This document shows, piece by piece, positions 1 through 8,527 of a DNA stretch of 64,000 nt. Each line of letters starts with the position of its first letter. The first letter of the stretch is position 1. A program made the translations under genes and the position numbers. Under the pieces are notes generated by a model. That model did not search any database. It saw only the letters and a program-made list of their open reading frames with translations, and was not told the origin of the DNA. Source of the stretch: Photobacterium jeanii (GTDB lineage: Bacteria; Pseudomonadota; Gammaproteobacteria; Enterobacterales; Vibrionaceae); NCBI RefSeq assembly GCF_001650345.1, contig NZ_LVHF01000015.1:75524-139523 (forward strand). Direction: 5' to 3'.

Positions 1-2
1 AG

Positions 3-758
3 CAGAGTAAACGTCATCAAGAAATTATCGATCTTGTCAAAACACAAGGCTATGTGAGCACCGACGATCTGGTCGAGCGCTTTAATGTTAGCCCTCAAAC
101 CATACGTCGCGACCTCAACGAACTCGCGGCAGACAACAAAATCCGTCGCCACCATGGCGGTGCCACCATTCCTTCCAGTTCCGTCAATACTTCATACAGT
201 ACCCGTAAAGTGATGCAATTAGCGGAGAAAGACCGCATTGCTCAAGCCATGGTTGAACATATTCCAGATGGCGCGACCTTGTTTATCGATATTGGTACTA
301 CGCCCGAAGCTGTTGCTCGTGCCTTGCTTGATCACAGTGATTTACGCATTGTTACCAATAACTTAAATGTGGCGAGCATTCTAACTGGCAAAGACGATTT
401 CCGCGTGATTTTGGCGGGTGGTGAAGTCCGTAACCGTGATGGGGGCATCGTAGGTGAAGCGACGCTCGACTTTATCTCTCAGTTCCGTCTTGATTTCGGC
501 ATCATGGGGATCAGCGGCATCGACTTAGATGGTTCGTTGCTGGACTTTGACTACCATGAAGTACGAGTGAAACAAGCGATCATCGAAAACAGCCGTTGCG
601 TCATGTTAGGGGTGGATCACACTAAATTTGGTCGTAACGCGATGGTGAATCTGGGTGATATTAGCCAAATCGATATGCTGTTCACTAACCAGCAACCACC
701 TAATGAGCTGGCAAAACGCGTGAGCGAGCATGAAATCCATCTCGAGATCATCGCTTAA
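3..758 (+). CDS. glpR: Glycerol-3-phosphate regulon repressor GlpR (5' end outside window)
   Basis: DeoR-family transcriptional repressor of glycerol and glycerol-3-phosphate use. The reading frame is open from base 3; comparison with the E. coli protein suggests that only about two residues are missing. An N-terminal DeoR helix-turn-helix is seen with the motif SPQTIRRDLNEL, followed by the sugar-phosphate-sensing domain with the motif FIDIGTTPEAVA. Later conserved stretches such as GEATLDFISQFRLDFG match GlpR rather than other DeoR members. It lies just upstream of glpD in the same direction but is separated from it by an intrinsic terminator, so glpD has its own promoter. A GTG at 54 also lies in frame, but conserved sequence continues upstream of it. 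Confidence 0.95.
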   Translation, partial: QSKRHQEIIDLVKTQGYVSTDDLVERFNVSPQTIRRDLNELAADNKIRRHHGGATIPSSSVNTSYSTRKVMQLAEKDRIAQAMVEHIPDGATLFIDIGTTPEAVARALLDHSDLRIVTNNLNVASILTGKDDFRVILAGGEVRNRDGGIVGEATLDFISQFRLDFGIMGISGIDLDGSLLDFDYHEVRVKQAIIENSRCVMLGVDHTKFGRNAMVNLGDISQIDMLFTNQQPPNELAKRVSEHEIHLEIIA

Positions 759-806
759 TTAGTACTAAGGCACTGACTTAGTAGCCAAAAGATACAGTTT
801 CTGAGA

Positions 807-841
807 ACGGGCTATCCTTCAATGGGTAGCCCGTTTTTTTT
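807..841 (+). terminator. Intrinsic terminator after glpR
   Basis: An 11-bp stem with one G-T pair (807-817 with 824-834), a 6-base loop and a run of T. It closes the glpR transcript before the glpD promoter region. Confidence 0.9.
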
Positions 842-882
842 GTGCTAATGATCATGCTGTGTGAAAAAACATCATAAATTTA

Positions 883-896
883 ATGATCTTGATCAT
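883..896. promoter_or_regulatory. Possible FNR-type box upstream of glpD
   Basis: ATGATCTTGATCAT is a palindrome of the form TGAT-N4-ATCA, the core of the FNR recognition pattern (consensus TTGAT-N4-ATCAA). Only the outermost base of each half differs. It lies just upstream of the GlpR-type operator of an aerobic dehydrogenase gene, where oxygen control would make sense. It could be a chance palindrome or a site for another CRP/FNR-family protein. Confidence 0.4.
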
Positions 897-909
897 TTTG
901 CTCGCTATT

Positions 910-938
910 ATGTTCGCATTCGAGCATTTAAATGTTCG
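910..938. promoter_or_regulatory. GlpR operator-like sites of glpD
   Basis: ATGTTCG (910-916) and CGAGCAT (921-927) form an inverted repeat with a 4-base spacer, one mismatch from the GlpR-type ATGTTCG-N4-CGAACAT. A further half-site ATGTTCG follows at 932-938. The GlpR gene next door supports autologous control of glpD. Confidence 0.7.
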
Positions 939-997
939 TTTTGTTTCGAATTAACACTATTTCAGTAAATCGTACAGACAGGGCGAAGGTGAATCAC

Positions 998-2515
998 ATG
1001 ACAACAGAGCACACTGCATTGCTAGATTTGATTGTTGTGGGTGGCGGTATTAATGGCGCGGGGATCGCGGCAGATGCGGCTGGACGTGGGTTGAAAGTCG
1101 GTTTGTATGAGGCTGATGATTTTGCATCGGCGACCTCATCAGCTAGCTCCAAATTGATCCACGGTGGTTTACGTTATCTTGAGCATTACGAGTTTCGTTT
1201 GGTGGGCGAGGCGTTGGCTGAGCGTGAAGTGCTGCTGCGCAAAGTACCGCACATTGCGCACCCGATGCGTTTTCGTCTGCCACATCGCCCGCATTTGCGT
1301 CCGGCATGGATGATCCGCGCAGGGCTGTTTCTGTACGATCACCTAGGTAAACGCACGACTTTACCTGCTAGTGAAGGGCTTAAGTTTGGTGCTGATTCGG
1401 TGTTAGCGCCAGAGATCACCCGTGGCTTTGAGTATTCAGATTGCTGGGTCGATGATGCGCGTTTGGTGGTGCTGAATGCGATGGAAACCGCCGAGAAAGG
1501 TGGTGAAGTGCGTAACCGTTGCCGCGTTGAGCAAGCGGTGCGTGAGAATGATATCTGGCGAGTGACCATTCGTGATATGCGCACTAATCAAACGTTTGAG
1601 CGTCGTGCTCATGCCTTGGTGAATGCGGCAGGCCCTTGGGTGAAAGCTTTCTTTGATAACAGTTTGAAAGAGGAATCGCCACGTAATATCCGTTTGATCA
1701 AAGGCTCCCACATCGTGGTGCCGAGAGTGCACGATGAGCCGCAGGCTTACATTCTGCAAAACGAAGATAACCGGATTGTGTTTGTGATCCCGTACCTTGA
1801 TCGCTTCTCTATCATTGGTACGACTGATGTCGAGTACAAAGGCGATCCGCGTGAAGTGGCAATTGATGACAACGAAGTCGATTACTTGCTCAAGGTGTAC
1901 AACCTACACTTTAAGAAATCGCTGGCACACAAGGATGTAGTGTGGACTTACAGTGGGGTGCGTCCGTTGTGCGATGATGAGTCGGACTCACCGCAAGCCA
2001 TCACCCGTGATTACACGCTAGAGTTGGATCAAGAAGGGAACAATGCGCCTTTACTGTCTATCTTTGGTGGCAAGCTAACGACCTACCGTAAGCTGGCAGA
2101 ATCTGCGATGCGCCAATTAGCGCCGTTCTTCGCTCACATGCAACCAGCATGGACGGCAGAATCCTTCTTACCAGGCGCGAGTGCTGACTTTGACCGCGAT
2201 AATTTGAAGCAAGCTCTAGCTAACCAGTGCCCGTGGTTGGATGCGTTCACTATCGATCGCTGGGTAACGAACTACGGTGACCGTGCGTTACGCCTCGTTG
2301 ATGGTGTGACCGACCAAGCTGCAATGGGAATGGCATTTGGACACGGGCTGACACAGCGTGAGCTGGATTATTTGATGCAGGCTGAGTTTGCCCAAGTCGC
2401 GGAAGATGTGTTGTGGCGTCGTAGTAAATTGGGGCTGTACTTAGATGAAGCGCAGCAACAAGCGGTGGCAGCGTACATGAGCTCGCATCAGCCATCAGCT
2501 GAAGTGGCCGCATAA
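998..2515 (+). CDS. glpD: Aerobic glycerol-3-phosphate dehydrogenase GlpD
   Basis: FAD-dependent, membrane-associated enzyme oxidising sn-glycerol 3-phosphate to dihydroxyacetone phosphate and passing electrons to quinone. From the ATG at 998 the protein has 505 residues, near the E. coli length of about 501. The FAD-binding motif GGGINGAGIA is at residues 15-24, the FAD-family motif ASSKLIHGGLRYLE follows at about 50-65, and IFGGKLTTYRKLAE is near residue 360. I chose ATG 998 over the upstream in-frame ATG at 932. It has a GAAGG ribosome site about 8 bases upstream, and the 22 extra residues would be encoded inside the operator region. Expression is probably repressed by GlpR. Confidence 0.95.
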   Translation: MTTEHTALLDLIVVGGGINGAGIAADAAGRGLKVGLYEADDFASATSSASSKLIHGGLRYLEHYEFRLVGEALAEREVLLRKVPHIAHPMRFRLPHRPHLRPAWMIRAGLFLYDHLGKRTTLPASEGLKFGADSVLAPEITRGFEYSDCWVDDARLVVLNAMETAEKGGEVRNRCRVEQAVRENDIWRVTIRDMRTNQTFERRAHALVNAAGPWVKAFFDNSLKEESPRNIRLIKGSHIVVPRVHDEPQAYILQNEDNRIVFVIPYLDRFSIIGTTDVEYKGDPREVAIDDNEVDYLLKVYNLHFKKSLAHKDVVWTYSGVRPLCDDESDSPQAITRDYTLELDQEGNNAPLLSIFGGKLTTYRKLAESAMRQLAPFFAHMQPAWTAESFLPGASADFDRDNLKQALANQCPWLDAFTIDRWVTNYGDRALRLVDGVTDQAAMGMAFGHGLTQRELDYLMQAEFAQVAEDVLWRRSKLGLYLDEAQQQAVAAYMSSHQPSAEVAA

Positions 2516-2540
2516 ATATAAAACCGAAACACTAAATACC

Positions 2541-2568
2541 AAAAAAGCACTCAAATGAGTGCTTTTTT
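2541..2568. terminator. Bidirectional terminator between glpD and the FliL-like gene
   Basis: A near-perfect palindrome with a GCACTCA/TGAGTGC stem flanked by A6 and T6. It can end glpD transcripts on the plus strand and the FliL-like gene on the minus strand. Confidence 0.9.
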
Positions 2569-2596
2569 AATGCCGTTAGCAACCTGTTCGTGAATA

Positions 2597-3025
2597 TTAC
2601 TGATACAGGTACTTAGTGAAAAGAAGCTCGGTAAGGAGTTTCTGATTGGTTTCTGCAATCAATAGCTCGTTCACTTTGTCTAAGCAGGCTTGGCGGATTT
2701 CTTCGCGGCCAGCCAGTGACTTCACTTTGGCTTCAGGCTGTTGACCAATGATAGTGATAATAGTGTCACGGATCAGTGGCGCATGTTCTTCTACTATCTT
2801 CACTAAACTTGGGTCGATCACCATTAAATCGACTTGTAAGCGCAAGTAACCCAGTCTTTTTCCTTGAGTCACATAGTTAGTCGTAATGTCCGGCGCTAGG
2901 GTGTAATACGAATATTGTGGCTTTGCTGGTGTGGCTTCATCGCTCGCAAAAGAGAAAGGGGTAAACAGCAGACAAGCGAGCAGTAGTACTCGGTTTACGA
3001 TTTGAGATTTCATCATAATATTCAT
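2597..3025 (-). CDS. FliL-family protein with signal peptide
   Basis: A 142-residue protein resembling the periplasmic domain of FliL, the flagellar basal-body and stator-associated protein. The first ~27 residues form a cleavable-looking signal peptide (MMKSQIVNRVLLLACLLF, then FASDE), unlike canonical FliL, which keeps an uncleaved membrane anchor. The C-terminal part with repeated hydrophobic beta-strand pattern, VDLMVIDPSLVKIVEEHAP and the final LFTKYLYQ fit the FliL fold. It is divergent from ubiC and far from any flagellar genes here, so a direct flagellar role is not shown. ATG codons at 3025, 3016 and 3013 are all possible starts. Confidence 0.7.
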   Translation of the reverse strand: MNIMMKSQIVNRVLLLACLLFTPFSFASDEATPAKPQYSYYTLAPDITTNYVTQGKRLGYLRLQVDLMVIDPSLVKIVEEHAPLIRDTIITIIGQQPEAKVKSLAGREEIRQACLDKVNELLIAETNQKLLTELLFTKYLYQ

Positions 3026-3183
3026 CAGTTTGTGGAGTTTTACTGCCAGGAATCGTTTTCTTTCGACGGTAACGATATTCGTACCCGTTACAGCTTGCTA
3101 CAATAGTGTCTCTTTATGGTAATAAATTAACCACATTCTACCAAGCTCTTTTATGGGTTATTGGTGGAATTTGATTTGGAAAA

Positions 3184-3726
3184 ATGTCGGAATTCAAGCA
3201 GTTGTACAAACCCTTATTGGACGGTGCTAATTGGCAGCAACCAGACCAGTTAGGTATCGAAGGCACCGAGATCGGGCATTGGTTGCTTGAACAAGATTCA
3301 TTGTCACGACGTTTTCAACGCCATTGTGAGGCGTTTACGGTCTCGCTTATCGAACAGGTGAAGATCAGTCATGCCGCCCTCACCAATGATGAACGAGCTT
3401 TGATTGGCGATGAGGATTGTTTGCTACGTAAAGTCGTGCTGCAAGGCGACGGCCAACCTTGGGTTTTTGCCCGCACCCTGATCCCAATTTCGACCTTAAC
3501 GGGTCAAGAACGCGATTTAGAGCAGTTGGGTGAAATGCCGCTCGGCTTTCGGGTGTTTACCGACCGCAGCGGTCGCCGTGATGCGTTAGTGGTTGCCGAT
3601 GTTGGTACTGATACTCAGCCTTTATGGGCGCGTCGCTCGCGTTTGTGGATCAATGAAAAACCGTTATTAGTGGCAGAACTCTTTTTAGCCCAAGCCCCGA
3701 TTTATGGAAAGGAGAAACAATGTTAG
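3184..3726 (+). CDS. ubiC: Chorismate pyruvate-lyase UbiC
   Basis: Converts chorismate to 4-hydroxybenzoate and pyruvate, the committed step of ubiquinone synthesis; cytoplasmic. It has 180 residues, slightly longer than E. coli UbiC (165). The motif ARTLIPIST contains R97, equivalent to the substrate-binding Arg, and AELFL contains E165, equivalent to the catalytic Glu near the C-terminus. WARRSRL is also characteristic. Its end overlaps the start of ubiA by 7 bases, indicating translational coupling. It is divergent from the FliL-like gene; no clear promoter was picked out in the 158-base gap. Confidence 0.95.
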   Translation: MSEFKQLYKPLLDGANWQQPDQLGIEGTEIGHWLLEQDSLSRRFQRHCEAFTVSLIEQVKISHAALTNDERALIGDEDCLLRKVVLQGDGQPWVFARTLIPISTLTGQERDLEQLGEMPLGFRVFTDRSGRRDALVVADVGTDTQPLWARRSRLWINEKPLLVAELFLAQAPIYGKEKQC

Positions 3727-4580
3727 CGATGACCAAAGCAAAAGCCTATTGGCAGCTGGCCCGGTTTGATCGCCCGATTGGCAGTTTGCTCCTGCTTTGG
3801 CCAACCTTGTGGGCGCTGTTTTTAGCCGCCGACGGGATGCCGAACTGGCACGTGCTGGTGGTGTTTGTCCTTGGTGTGATTTTTATGCGCGCGGCTGGTT
3901 GTGTGATCAATGACTTCGCTGATCGTAATTTTGATGGTCATGTGAAGCGTACTGCTCATCGTCCGATGCCATCGGGCAAAGTGTCTGAGCGCGAAGCGCT
4001 GGGGTTATTTGGTTTATTGGTGCTGGTGTCTTTCCTACTGGTACTGACCATGAATACCCTGACAATCATGCTGTCGGTCGTCGGCTTAGCACTGGCTGCC
4101 GCCTATCCATTTATGAAGCGTTATACCCACTTGCCACAATTGGTGCTTGGGGTCGCGTTCGGGTGGTCAATCCCTATGGCTTATGCTGCGCAGTCCGGTG
4201 AATTACCGACAGCGGCATGGCTACTTTTCATTGCCAATATCATGTGGACCATTGCTTACGACACCCAATATGCGATGGTTGATCGCGATGATGACGTTAA
4301 AGTTGGCATTAAATCGACGGCTATTTTGTTTGGACGTTTCGATAAGATGATCATCGGCGCTTTGCAGTTGGCGACCATGATTGCCTTGATTGCCGTTGGG
4401 ATGGTGCTGGACTTAAGCCAAGTGTATTACTGGTTCTTACTTCTTGCGGGTGGTTTGTTTGCTTATCAACAATTGCTGATCCGCGATCGTACCCGTGAGC
4501 CATGTTTCCAAGCCTTCTTGAACAACAATTATGTCGGCATGCTGATCTGTATCGGCATTGTGTGGAGTGTGTGCTTCTAA
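3720..4580 (+). CDS. ubiA: 4-hydroxybenzoate octaprenyltransferase UbiA
   Basis: Integral membrane prenyltransferase attaching the polyprenyl tail to 4-hydroxybenzoate, the second step of ubiquinone synthesis. The 286 residues contain about eight or nine membrane segments. The two Asp-rich metal/diphosphate motifs are visible: NDFADRNFD (N64-D72) and a second motif at about D181-D192 ([13 protein letters not shown]). It overlaps ubiC, and a GGAG ribosome site lies at 3711-3714. ATG 3729 is an alternative start with poorer spacing. Confidence 0.96.
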   Translation: MLAMTKAKAYWQLARFDRPIGSLLLLWPTLWALFLAADGMPNWHVLVVFVLGVIFMRAAGCVINDFADRNFDGHVKRTAHRPMPSGKVSEREALGLFGLLVLVSFLLVLTMNTLTIMLSVVGLALAAAYPFMKRYTHLPQLVLGVAFGWSIPMAYAAQSGELPTAAWLLFIANIMWTIAYDTQYAMVDRDDDVKVGIKSTAILFGRFDKMIIGALQLATMIALIAVGMVLDLSQVYYWFLLLAGGLFAYQQLLIRDRTREPCFQAFLNNNYVGMLICIGIVWSVCF

Positions 4581-4607
4581 GCGAGCAGCGCATTTCCGCC
4601 TATTTGA

Positions 4608-4632
4608 AAGCAGCCTCAGGGCTGCTTTTTTT
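4608..4632 (+). terminator. Intrinsic terminator after ubiA
   Basis: Stem AAGCAGCC/GGCTGCTT with a TCAG loop followed by a T run. Confidence 0.9.
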
Positions 4633-4640
4633 GTGCTTAA

Positions 4641-4684
4641 TGTGCGGTGTAGTGCGGTAGTGCGGTAGTGCAGTGTAGTGCAGG
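4641..4684. repeat. Degenerate 8-base tandem repeat
   Basis: Five copies of a unit close to AGTGCGGT at 4641-4648, 4651-4658, 4659-4666, 4667-4674 and 4677-4684, two gaps being filled by the dinucleotide GT. It is noncoding and lies between convergent genes; slipped-strand expansion is the simplest explanation. Confidence 0.7.
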
Positions 4685-4925
4685 AGGTTGGCTAAGGAGT
4701 GATGACTAAAAGGAAATGATGGTTAATGGTTAAAGGAGAGGAGCTTTGGGGTTGTGGTGACCCTAAACCCCTAAACGCTGTACCTGCGTTTGATAGTTGA
4801 TCTTAAGCTGCTGATTTTATTTGCGTTGTATGGGTTGTCTAGCTTTAGGGTTATCGGGTGCCAATAACGCTAAAAGCTGAACATAGATCAGATGGTCGTA
4901 GGTGGTTGCTGTGGTGAGCGCACCA

Positions 4926-4950
4926 AAAAGCCGCCAATGATGGCGGCTTT
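4926..4950 (-). terminator. Intrinsic terminator after plsB
   Basis: Stem AAGCCGCC/GGCGGCTT with a T run when read on the minus strand. It lies 28 bases beyond the plsB stop. Confidence 0.9.
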
Positions 4951-4977
4951 GGTGGTTTAGCGAGTCACCGAATGGTG

Positions 4978-7419
4978 TTAGTCATTAATGGCTTCGCGCT
5001 CTTCACGGTTCATTACCGCTTGAATGGTTAGCTTCACTTCAGGTGACACTAAGGTGGCAAGCAAGTCAGCCAAGTCTTCAACAGGGCGAGATACCGCATG
5101 ACACTCTTCGTTGAGGTAACCTTCTTCGCGCAGGGTTCTTACTAGGGTCGCAAACACGCCTTTGTCGAAGAACTCTGGTGCATTGATACCGTGTAAGCGG
5201 CTCAAACGCTGAGCCATCATCTGGCTTTGCTGCTCAAGATCGCTCTTCATCATTTGCGGTTCAGTGCGAAGCAACGTCAGCGTGATTGCATAGCGCTGTA
5301 GCGTATCGGAAATGGTACGCGCGAGAAGCTGCAGTGGACCAATGCGTGCATTGTTGATCGACAGATGAACACCGTCGTTCAAGAGTAGACGTTGACGAAC
5401 CAGTTCAGCGATCAGCTTATCAATCTCCTGACCAAGATCTGCTTTATCGACACTCAAGAACAGTTCAGCTTGAAGGAATGGATAGAGCTTCTCAACTTGG
5501 TCGTGCAACTCATCGACCGTTAGGCTTTGGTGCTGAACCACAAGGTGAGCGATCAGCGACGGCAGCGCAAACAGGTGAATGATGTTGTTACGGTAGTAGG
5601 TCATCAAGATAGACTGCTGACGATCTAGCGAGATGATATCGCCTAGCGTATCGCGCTCGATAATGAACTTGTCCATGCTGATCGCGTGCTCTACCAATTC
5701 AGCCGCCTCTTCGTTCGGGAAGGTGCTTTGGCTTGAATATGGGGTATTGCGTAGTAGCTCAACGTAACAGGTTAGTTGTTCTTCAAGCGCTTCACGACTT
5801 AACGCACGTTGACGCGATGACAACAGTGCCAAACCACATAGGGTCAAGGCATTGGTAGCAGCGGCATCGTTGATGTGAGTCATCATCTTCACCGCCAGAT
5901 CGTTCACCGCTGGGCTTAACCATTGTGGACGACGCGGTTCGATTGGATCGATATCTTTATGCCATTCAGGCACGTTGTCGTTCAGGTATTGGTTGATCGA
6001 GATAGGTTCGCCGAAGTTCACGTAACCTTGGCCGAAGTTACGCAGTTTTCGCAACATACGGATCACTTGACCAAAGTTTTCCTTCTCTTTGTTCTTACCC
6101 TGTAGCTCTTTCGCGTAAGTGCCCACTTCCATCACGTGCTCGTAACCGATGTAAACCGGTACTAGTGTCACAGGACGGTTAAGGCCACGTAGCATGGCTT
6201 GAATGGTCATCGATAGCATACCGGTTTTTGCTGGCAGCAAACGACCAGTACGAGAACGACCACCTTCACTGAAGAACTCGACCGAGTAACCTTTAGCAAA
6301 CAGCTCGGCTAAGTATTCACGGAACACAGTGGAGTACAGGCGATTACCCTTGAAGCTACGGCGGATAAAGAAACCACCGCCACGACGGAAAATCGGGCCT
6401 GCAGGGAAGAAGTTCAGGTTAATACCTGCCGCAATATGCGGTGGCACCATGCCTTCTTTGTACAGTACGTACGACAGCAATAGGTAGTCCATGTGGCTAC
6501 GGTGACACGGCACGTATACGATCTCGTGACCGTCTTGAGCCAGCTGACGAACGCGCTGGGCGTTATGAATGTTCAGACCTTGGTACAAGCGGTTCCAGAA
6601 CCAACCCAGAATACGCTCACCGTGACGGATCAGTGAGTAAGAGAAGTTAGCCGCGATCTCTTCCATCATATCGACCGCTTCTTTACGCACTTTTTCTACC
6701 GGTACATCACGGCTTAGTGCTTCTTCTTCTACCACTTTCTCAATGGCTTTCGACGCCAGTAAGCGTTTGAACAGCAGTTGGCGATCCGGCAGTTTAGGGC
6801 CCGATGCTGCCAGTTGCTGGCGTGAGAAGTGGATTTTCGCCACTCGTGCGAGCTTATGCGCGATAGCGTTGTCGGTACCGTGGTGATCAGCCATGTAGCG
6901 TAGTGATACAGGCGTGCTCAGGCGCACCATACAGTCACGACCATGACCGAGTACGGTGAACAGTTTTTCCGGACCATTAAGCGGGCGCAGGATCGGTTTC
7001 AGGTTGGTTTCTTTACCCGGTTGACGACCCCATAGGATAGAAGCTGGCACCAACTGGATATCCAGCTCTGAATCTTGCTTGTGCAGTTCTAGCAATTCGG
7101 TGAATTGCTCAAGTGACGACGGTGGTAATTCTCCATCGTTACCAAAAATACTTGGCGCATCGGCGACAAAGACATAGCGGTTGAATGTGCGATCACCCAT
7201 TTCGAGCGGAGACAATGGATCTGGTAGGCCGAGCTCTTGGGTGCTTCGACGTAATGTCACCAGATCGGTAGTAGAACGAAATGGTAAGATATAGATGATA
7301 GGACGCGCTAAGTCTAACGCTAAATCTTCTACTGGATTCGATGGAATTGAGTGGGTTTTAACCAGCAGAGAAAGCGGCAAATTTAGTGTTTGTTGATAAA
7401 TTTTCTGCCAACTTGACAT
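4978..7419 (-). CDS. plsB: Glycerol-3-phosphate 1-O-acyltransferase PlsB
   Basis: Inner-membrane-associated enzyme acylating sn-glycerol 3-phosphate with acyl-ACP or acyl-CoA, the first step of phospholipid synthesis. It has 813 residues, close to the E. coli protein (about 807). The acyltransferase block I motif HRSHMD gives H306-x4-D311, and block [13 protein letters not shown] is at 383-392. The N-terminal third and C-terminal region match the full-length bacterial PlsB architecture. It is a single gene divergent from lexA, as in other Vibrionaceae and enterobacteria, and ends at its own terminator. Confidence 0.97.
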   Translation of the reverse strand: MSSWQKIYQQTLNLPLSLLVKTHSIPSNPVEDLALDLARPIIYILPFRSTTDLVTLRRSTQELGLPDPLSPLEMGDRTFNRYVFVADAPSIFGNDGELPPSSLEQFTELLELHKQDSELDIQLVPASILWGRQPGKETNLKPILRPLNGPEKLFTVLGHGRDCMVRLSTPVSLRYMADHHGTDNAIAHKLARVAKIHFSRQQLAASGPKLPDRQLLFKRLLASKAIEKVVEEEALSRDVPVEKVRKEAVDMMEEIAANFSYSLIRHGERILGWFWNRLYQGLNIHNAQRVRQLAQDGHEIVYVPCHRSHMDYLLLSYVLYKEGMVPPHIAAGINLNFFPAGPIFRRGGGFFIRRSFKGNRLYSTVFREYLAELFAKGYSVEFFSEGGRSRTGRLLPAKTGMLSMTIQAMLRGLNRPVTLVPVYIGYEHVMEVGTYAKELQGKNKEKENFGQVIRMLRKLRNFGQGYVNFGEPISINQYLNDNVPEWHKDIDPIEPRRPQWLSPAVNDLAVKMMTHINDAAATNALTLCGLALLSSRQRALSREALEEQLTCYVELLRNTPYSSQSTFPNEEAAELVEHAISMDKFIIERDTLGDIISLDRQQSILMTYYRNNIIHLFALPSLIAHLVVQHQSLTVDELHDQVEKLYPFLQAELFLSVDKADLGQEIDKLIAELVRQRLLLNDGVHLSINNARIGPLQLLARTISDTLQRYAITLTLLRTEPQMMKSDLEQQSQMMAQRLSRLHGINAPEFFDKGVFATLVRTLREEGYLNEECHAVSRPVEDLADLLATLVSPEVKLTIQAVMNREEREAIND

Positions 7420-7741
7420 ATCTATAACTAGCCTCGGTTTTTTAACGGGGCAAGGATAGCATTAAATTCGCGCTATCATGCAGCGAAAATCACAAAGTTA
7501 GCAGCAAAGCGTGCATTTTTACTTTCCAACTCTGCTAACTGATTGTTTCTTACAATGGGCAACAGTGGGATTGGTGAAGTAAGTCAAAGCACAGCCCTAA
7601 TTTACTTGTAATTGGCACTCCAAATCGGATGGCGAGCTGGTGCCAATATCAGTAAATTGCTGATTTGTTCAGCAAGTCTCTTTTCAAGTCGGTTAACACT
7701 GGATATACTCACAGTGACTGTATAAAAAGACAGGGTAAGCT
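7420..7741. other. plsB-lexA divergent intergenic region with three inverted repeats
   Basis: 322 bases. Besides the lexA control region it holds three perfect inverted repeats: AGTTAGCAG/CTGCTAACT (7496-7504 with 7532-7540), ATTGGCAC/GTGCCAAT (7611-7618 with 7640-7647) and TTGCTGA/TCAGCAA (7657-7663 with 7669-7675). No ORF is credible. The stems could belong to a plsB leader, an unannotated small RNA, or protein sites. Confidence 0.5.
7699..7733. promoter_or_regulatory. Two LexA (SOS) boxes and lexA promoter
   Basis: CTGGATATACTCACAG (7699-7714) and CTGTATAAAAAGACAG (7718-7733) both fit the CTG-N10-CAG SOS box. A TATAAA -10 candidate (7721-7726) lies inside the second box. The doublet reproduces the arrangement seen upstream of E. 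coli lexA and indicates autoregulation. Confidence 0.95.
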
Positions 7742-8362
7742 ATGAAGCCGTTAACGCCGCGCCAACAAGAAGTCTTTGAGTTGATCAAAGCAAAAATCGA
7801 AGATACTGGAATGCCGCCTACACGTGCAGAAATAGCGCGTGAACTTGGTTTCCGCTCTGCGAATGCTGCAGAAGAACATTTAAAAGCGCTTGCACGTAAG
7901 CAAGTGATTGAAATTATTCCTGGTGCCTCACGTGGCATTCGCTTAATTGCGAGCAACGATGAACCGGAAGAAAAAGGGCTACCGCTGATCGGGCAAGTGG
8001 CTGCTGGTGAGCCGATTTTGGCGCAAGAGCACGTAGAAACCCACTATGAAGTGGATGCTTCTTTGTTTAAGCCCCACGCTGATTTCCTATTGCGCGTCAA
8101 TGGTATGAGTATGAAAGACATCGGTATTTTAGATGGCGATCTGCTTGCTGTGCACAAAACTCAAGACGTGCACAATGGCCAAGTCGTGGTGGCACGTGTT
8201 GATGATGATGTAACAGTAAAACGCCTTGAGAAGAAAGGGGCGCAAGTGCTGCTACACGCTGAGAACGAAGATTTCGCGCCGATTGTGGTCGATCTTACTC
8301 AGCAACACCTGAGCATTGAAGGGATTGCCGTTGGTGTGATCCGCAATAGCGACTGGATGTAA
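7742..8362 (+). CDS. lexA: SOS repressor LexA
   Basis: Repressor of the DNA-damage response, inactivated by RecA-stimulated self-cleavage. It has 206 residues. The N-terminal winged helix spans about 1-70; the scissile Ala-Gly bond is A88-G89 in QVAAGEP; the catalytic pair is S123 (NGMSM) and K160 (VTVKRL) in the S24-family peptidase domain. The two SOS boxes directly upstream indicate autorepression. It is followed by its own terminator, then by a methyltransferase gene rather than by dinF. Confidence 0.98.
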   Translation: MKPLTPRQQEVFELIKAKIEDTGMPPTRAEIARELGFRSANAAEEHLKALARKQVIEIIPGASRGIRLIASNDEPEEKGLPLIGQVAAGEPILAQEHVETHYEVDASLFKPHADFLLRVNGMSMKDIGILDGDLLAVHKTQDVHNGQVVVARVDDDVTVKRLEKKGAQVLLHAENEDFAPIVVDLTQQHLSIEGIAVGVIRNSDWM

Positions 8363-8407
8363 TCACCGCCTCCAGCGAACTATGTAAGCTTGGAACATAC
8401 CGAAAAT

Positions 8408-8436
8408 GAAAGCGCCTATTGATGGGCGCTTTTTTG
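8408..8436 (+). terminator. Intrinsic terminator after lexA
   Basis: Stem AAAGCGCC/GGCGCTTT with a T6 run. Confidence 0.9.
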
Positions 8437-8527
8437 TATCGGTGTAAGTTGTCGCAAGTAATAATAACCTTTGCAAAAGGTAATGAGAGTTATTATCATC
8501 TATTGGTTGATAGGGAGATGATAGCTC

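Larger units (their letters stand above)
4581..4977. other. 397-base intergenic region between ubiA and plsB
   Basis: Convergent gap. It holds the ubiA terminator (4608-4632), a degenerate 8-base tandem repeat (4641-4684) and the plsB terminator (4926-4950). Between them is about 240 bases without a credible ORF. This stretch contains a short hairpin AAACGC...GCGTTT (4773-4791) and a spaced inverted repeat ACCCTAAA/TTTAGGGT (4760-4767 and 4844-4851). I see no promoter or known RNA family. Confidence 0.5.

Noticed and set aside
860-876. TGTGA half-site upstream of glpD as a CRP site
   Set aside because: The second half does not resemble TCACA; only one arm matches.
932-997. Upstream in-frame start of glpD
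   Set aside because: It has no ribosome site, overlaps the operator and adds residues absent from the family; ATG 998 is better.
4641-4684. Short repeats as a CRISPR array
   Set aside because: Units are only 8 bases with no spacers and no cas genes nearby.
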